A DNA stretch of 32,719 bases from Chara braunii (taxonomy: Eukaryota; Streptophyta; Charophyceae; Charales; Characeae). The translations under genes and the position numbers were made by a program. The notes beneath the pieces were generated by a model that was not told the DNA's origin, ran no database searches, and was given only the letters and a program-made list of their open reading frames with translations. Positions 28,515 to 32,719 of the stretch are shown piece by piece. The stretch's first letter is position 1. The number at the start of each line of letters is the position of its first letter. The DNA lies in the NCBI GenBank assembly GCA_003427395.1, contig BFEA01000195.1:2042256-2074974 (forward strand), read 5' to 3'.

Positions 28515-30527
28515 CTGTAAATAGGGATAAGTTGCCCAAACACAAAATTAAATCGTGGCCAACTGTCTACTTTTTTGACAATGCGTAAGCATTGATGATT
28601 AAGATGCCTAGGGATCTTAGTTAATTTTGAAATTAAAGGTTTTTGCAGTGAATAGTCATTAAATGTCAGTCATCCGAGGCAAAAAGGTCTCCGGACGACT
28701 ACAGAACAAACACAGCCCTGGGTATCAGTTCAAGTTGGTAGAAAAGTCTGGTAAACTTCGCACTTATTCAATCCCTGCTTTGGCTTATTTCACTGTCTGG
28801 GGTAGTATATCAACATCCCGTGCTTTGTAAACATGGTTATAGGACCACGTTAGAATCGGAATGAAGAGTTGAATAAGCTCAGGTATTGCCCTCATGCATC
28901 ACGCTTGTTCATAAATACAAAGATCAGATCCATGTTCACTCCCGGTAGAAGACAGTGAATACAACCTTAGCTTAGTAGGTGAGTGAACATCGGACCCCAT
29001 TTTTCCTCAGTTCCCAAAGTGAGAGCATTGTGAGTTGCAAGTGCCTGATTCTGCTTACTGAGCAGCATTAGTGACCAAGGCTGCTATTCTCAATTAACGT
29101 TCTGTACCAAGCACAAAGAAGTGCGGATTACTCAGGCCACCTTAAGCTTCTCTGAGTGCAGATTAGGCATTTCAATAACCGACTAAGTCAAATGGATATC
29201 AGAGCGTCTCGGAAGATTGGTCTGTTAGGGTGACACGTAGAAATTTGCAAAACAGGGAGAATCATACTCATGACGACAGACCTGAGTAAGGTTATAACTT
29301 CAGCCTGTGAGTAACTGTTAGTCACAGTCTGCAATCAACACTAGTCTGACAAGGTACCCTTGAAACGCTATCATTTTTCTTTCCAAGGGACGACGAAATC
29401 ACAAATTAAGAAAAGCGTGCTTCATAACCTCACTAATCAAAGGGGTGAAATTGCCGCTAAACCCATGTCCTTGCAGTTACTCATCAATCCATTTGATTAA
29501 CTCTCGAGTTTTCAGTAAGTTTCCACCACAAAAGATCTGACAGTCTCATGATCGCAGGTGAGGCACGTTAGGTGAGCAGTGTATATGACCTGAGTACCCT
29601 GATAGACCTCATTCGATATCTTACTCTTTCGTCTTTCGGACGAATGATAAGCATAGTGGATAAGGAGGTCGACTCAACTAGGAATAGTAATTCCCATTCA
29701 AAGTTGATTTTTGGATTTATCAAGTCATCACTTATCGACTCGTTAATCACCGTCAAGTAAGAATTTGACCAGAATAAAAGAAAATTTTCTTAACATTGAC
29801 TTTCTAATTTCCATCTGATCAAAGGAAATTGAAATCATAAAACACAGTCCAAGAGTTATCTTAATATTTCACTTAATAAGCAAGTCCGCCCAGTAAGTTC
29901 AAGGGTGGACCTGTACGTTTAGATAATTATTTGCTCGTACTATCATCACACTCACAGACGCGTACGCACGTATACCCTTCCATTCACACAAGTGCACGCT
30001 TGCTTACATGGGCTGTGCACTCAATCAATCACGAGTCGCCAACAAGCTCGTATGACCACGAGTGTCTGAACTAAGGAGTACATGTAAGCTTAAACGTTTA
30101 CTCATTCTTGCAGTCAAGCGAAGAAGAAAAAGAGAAAACAATGCCCCAATCATGTTTATAATCTCCGTTTTCACAGAGCTCATGCTTACAAGGGAGGAGA
30201 AAAGACCAAATCAATCAGTCGTCCCCTTAAGTTCTCGTCATTAGGCACACAGGATGAAAATTGCATGACTCTTTTATTCTGCCAAGCAATCGAATGAGAC
30301 ACTCAGAATAAGTAGTACGTTCAGTAGAGAAGCGGGTGCGTGCCGATCGTCAAGATAACCCTGTTTTTACTAATCATTTAAACCGACCACCCGCTCATAG
30401 GCTTTCACCAAAGTTAATTCACTTTAGGTTACACTTATGAGTTGGGACCACCCTCTTGATCACTTGTAAACATGGTTGCTGGAACTTGACTTTCTCTCAA
30501 TACAAGACAAATTAATCAGCACTGATT
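28515..30527. other. LTR middle part (right copy), nothing recognised
   Basis: Counterpart of 12900-14886. Short frames at 29568-29760 occur on both strands but carry no motif. Confidence 0.5.
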
Positions 30528-30656
30528 GATCAGACAGACTAGTCTGTTAAAAGGAAAAAACTAGATCAACAAAAGGGAAAGAAGAAAATTTTAGTTAGCG
30601 TCTTATCTGGTAGTTTGACCAGGATGATTACAGAAGAATGCCCCTAGGACGTGATT
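30528..30656. other. 129-bp segment present only in right LTR
   Basis: Bounded by TGATT at both ends. The left LTR has a single TGATT at the matching place (14883-14887). It is either a deletion between short direct repeats on the left or an insertion with a 5-bp duplication on the right. It contains a 14-bp palindrome (ACAGACTAGTCTGT). Confidence 0.7.
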
Positions 30657-30829
30657 CTGTCACTCAGGCAGCGCGGAAAGCAGAAACTCTGTAACAGCGG
30701 ATTTGTCTTCGCCAATCGGCCTGTTTAATTGACTCTTGCACCACTGCTGATTGGAAGTCGTGAAAAGATGACAAGACAAGCGACTACCGCATCAGGACCG
30801 TGACAGGTAAGTGAGACACTTTTTAGGGA

Positions 30830-31189
30830 GTGAGTGATCCTCTCTCCCTCCATGCGCCTGCAGTTACCACCTCTTTCCCACATGTCCTTACCACCAACGC
30901 GTCCTCTTCTACTGCATGGCCAAAGTTCACCGTCTCTCAAGAGCTCTACATGGCCAATTATAAGTGTTTTTGTTCGATGAAGCTGGAGTCAACAGTAAGC
31001 TCACACCCTCGAGCTCTACCAACTCTCTTCGTCTACAACACACTTTTGCGTCTCTACTCAGGCTCAGACTCATGCGGTCATAAGTTAATTACCATACTTG
31101 TCATGCATGTACCAATCGAAGTGCACGCACTGAGTCTCCCCCGTCTGCTAGCTCTGAGGACGAAAGTAATCAGTAGTGACAATGCGTGA
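30830..31189 (+). other. 119-codon plus-strand ORF, right LTR copy
   Basis: Counterpart of 15061-15420, of equal length. The proteins are not recognised and the differences are mostly replacements. See the left copy. Confidence 0.2.
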
Positions 31190-31502
31190 GGGCCTGCGTG
31201 GTGACGTTATGAAGTCCGCTCCAATTTTTTGTTACAAAGTGCATCTTACGCCCTCATTCCTGAGTGACCTTCAAGTCACCTGCTTTCCCTCCCAGTTACT
31301 AGTGATACCAAAACTCTTTTTCCAGTGACGTCAATACAACACACTCTTCTTTTCTTTCCAAGCCTCAAGTCGACATCAACAATCGTTACCCGTCGTGCAC
31401 GCACGTTGATATCAACAACTAATTCTCCAATCGTCACGAGCGATGATGCCAACAATCTGTTTTTCCCACCGTGCACTAGCAGGTGTTGACCTCCCCTTCC
31501 CT

Positions 31503-31787
31503 TTACTGCCCCTGAACTGTCGACGTGATCCAAGGCCCTTCCCCAGCCATGGGTTTCCACCGAGCCTGGTGGTACCAGTAACCGGCTCTATATCCATACA
31601 ACAACATAGCCAGACTTAGCTCGACGGACACTGCACCAACCCTGCCTATTGACCCGAAGAGCCAGTACCAACTACTAGGTGCACAAGCAGGGACACACAG
31701 GCGGATTTGCATGCCCACTTCGCCTCTCTGTTCCCCCCCCTTCGCGATAGCACAGCGAGACCTTCTGTGTTTTTCAGTAAATGGCAT
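31503..31787 (-). pseudogene. Remnant of LTR module L0, right copy
   Basis: The N-terminal part (MPFTEKHRRSRCAIAKGGEQ ... YWYHQARWKPMAGEGPWIT) matches 16642 onward in the left LTR, but the D-E-L-R-L-R half is gone because of the 628-bp deletion. A TATAAGAA word on the minus strand just upstream (about 31799-31806) is a possible LTR promoter element; the left LTR has CATAAGAA there. Confidence 0.3.
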
Positions 31788-32432
31788 TGTCCCCTCTTCT
31801 TATAGGATCGCCCTCTATCGCGTCCCCATACTCAGAATAAAGAGCCCAGACATTTCTTATGACTTTGTGTTTTTAATCGACTAAGTTTTCAAATCAAGTT
31901 GAATAAAATAAAATGAGATAAACGAAACAAAGAAAAAAAGGGAAAAAACGAGAGACATAACATCAACGGTAATATCACCAGCTTCCTCTTAGGCTCATAA
32001 TTGGCCTGCAGACACAACGCGGAGGTCCCATAATGGGTTATGAATGGACGCCTGCCCCTCTCTAAAACCTGCAGTCGGCTTACGAGTATCGGGTACCCGT
32101 GTCCGATGGTAAGGAAGGGGTTCATGACCTTCTATAGGGGGTGATGAACCTCCTGCCGATGCGGCCGCGGGTCACCACTCTTTTGGGGTCCTATCGCGTG
32201 GTGCCCGATCGGGCCTCCCAACCATCAATACAGTGAAATACGAACCAAGTCAGTCAGGCCACAGACTGTAGCTGCTTCCGAGCCTCGAACCGTTTGACTT
32301 CCCGCGAAGCGTCAGCAACTAAAGAAAAACCCACTTCTCAAAATCAGCAAAATAATAATAATAATAAGAAGAAGAAAAAAGAATGAAAACGTAACGACAG
32401 TGTGACTAGAGGACTACCGTCTTCACCCGAAA

Positions 32433-32574
32433 ATAACGCCCGGGCGTTATATTCAACTTATCCTAAAAAAGTCCAAATTTAGTTTTTACTCATTTTTTTT
32501 TGAATATAACGCCCCTTCGAATATAACGCCCGGGCGTTATATTCGAATAGAAGGCCCGAGCGCTCTATTCGAAT
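32433..32574. repeat. Palindrome cluster (TTCGAATATAACGCCC and inverse)
   Basis: Three palindromes and one half-site lie within 142 bp: ATAACGCCCGGGCGTTAT, 18 bp perfect, at 32433-32450; a GAATATAACGCCC half-site at 32502-32514; a perfect 32-bp palindrome at 32516-32547 centred on CCC|GGG; and an 11-bp-arm copy with a decayed 12-bp centre at 32541-32574 that shares ATTCGAAT with its neighbour. All derive from one unit. It lies just outside the retrotransposon. It is possibly a hairpin-type MITE or a protein-binding array; no further assignment is possible. Confidence 0.8.
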
Positions 32575-32627
32575 ACGTCATTGTAAAACGTTATTTTTTT
32601 TGTTTTGTCTTGTTTTCTTGCATTAGT

Positions 32628-32629
<2 letters not shown>

Positions 32630-32719
<90 letters not shown>
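32630..32719. repeat. (GT)n-(GA)n compound microsatellite
   Basis: A GT run from about 32630 to 32672 changes directly into a GA run to the window end. Confidence 0.95.

Larger units (their letters stand above)
10439..32415 (-). mobile_element. Giant Ty3/gypsy LTR retrotransposon, about 22 kb, inactivated
   Basis: Two directly repeated copies of a 6.3-6.8 kb sequence flank a region coding, on the minus strand, for gag pieces, protease, RT, RNase H and part of integrase. That domain order (RH before IN) defines Ty3/gypsy. A primer-binding site lies 4 bases inside the right LTR. Possible target duplication: ACCGC at 10434-10438 against ACCGT at 32416-32420, or TACCG at 10433-10437 against 32415-32419; the choice shifts the right boundary by one or two bases. 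The minus-strand 3' LTR end is canonical (..GCGACA), but the 5' end (TAGTCC or AGTCC) is not the usual TG. Many stops and frameshifts show the copy cannot move by itself. Confidence 0.9.
26075..32415 (-). repeat. 5' LTR (right copy), about 6.34 kb
   Basis: It is a direct repeat of 10439-17274. Because gag-pol reads on the minus strand, this is the upstream LTR. Its minus-strand 3' end (..GTGCGACA at 26075) is followed by AAAA and the PBS. It has lost 628 bp between ACGTG and CCGTG words that are still separate in the left copy, and carries 129 bp (30528-30656) absent there. Confidence 0.9.

Noticed and set aside
1-32719. tRNA, rRNA and CRISPR features
   Set aside because: I found no cloverleaf with an anticodon arm, no rRNA words and no array of identical spaced repeats; the only tRNA-related sequence is the primer-binding site.

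Overview
This looks like nuclear DNA from a eukaryote with a large, repeat-rich genome. There is no sign of prokaryotic gene organisation. What can be read is a very large Ty3/gypsy LTR retrotransposon, a LINE fragment, TIR-ended MITE-like elements, inverted duplications and microsatellites at both window ends. The primer-binding site matches the 3' end of a plant-type tRNA-Asp. That, with the other features, suggests the green lineage; a charophyte alga is my best guess, at low confidence and not proven here. The pol proteins resemble the Ty3/gypsy type I associate with basidiomycete elements, so a fungus is not strictly excluded.

Layout. 1-1456: microsatellite, then sequence with no supported gene. 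1457-3096: three TIR-ended elements packed end to end (E1-E3), followed by partial copies at 3150-3362 and 6128-6241. 4115-4302: a plausible core promoter. 4700-6115 and 8316-9330: arms of an old inverted duplication whose best part encodes an unrecognised protein, broken on the left (5412-5891, +) and open on the right (8555-9037, -). 6323-7080: a separate AT-rich element with GTTCGG hairpins at its ends. 9561-10226 (-): endonuclease domain of a decayed LINE.

10439 to about 32415 is one minus-strand LTR retrotransposon of about 22 kb. Its LTRs are 6.8 kb (left, 3') and 6.3 kb (right, 5'). The internal region reads, in minus-strand order: PBS, at least six gag-leader modules, a short capsid piece, zinc knuckle, protease, RT, RNase H and a truncated integrase. 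Between integrase and the 3' LTR lies a plus-strand unit with TATA box, possible 5'-UTR intron, 148-codon ORF and AATAAA. Stop codons, frameshifts, a changed RT active site (HIDN) and a cut integrase make this copy inactive by itself.

The most notable observation is that the LTRs carry coding-type modules on the pol strand that are paralogous to the repeated gag-leader modules of the internal region. They share a D-x(1-2)-R-[YVI] core and flanking patterns. The longest LTR unit keeps exactly 218 codon positions in both LTRs without an indel, although each copy has stops. To the right of the element, 32433-32574 holds a cluster of palindromes, including a perfect 32-bp one.
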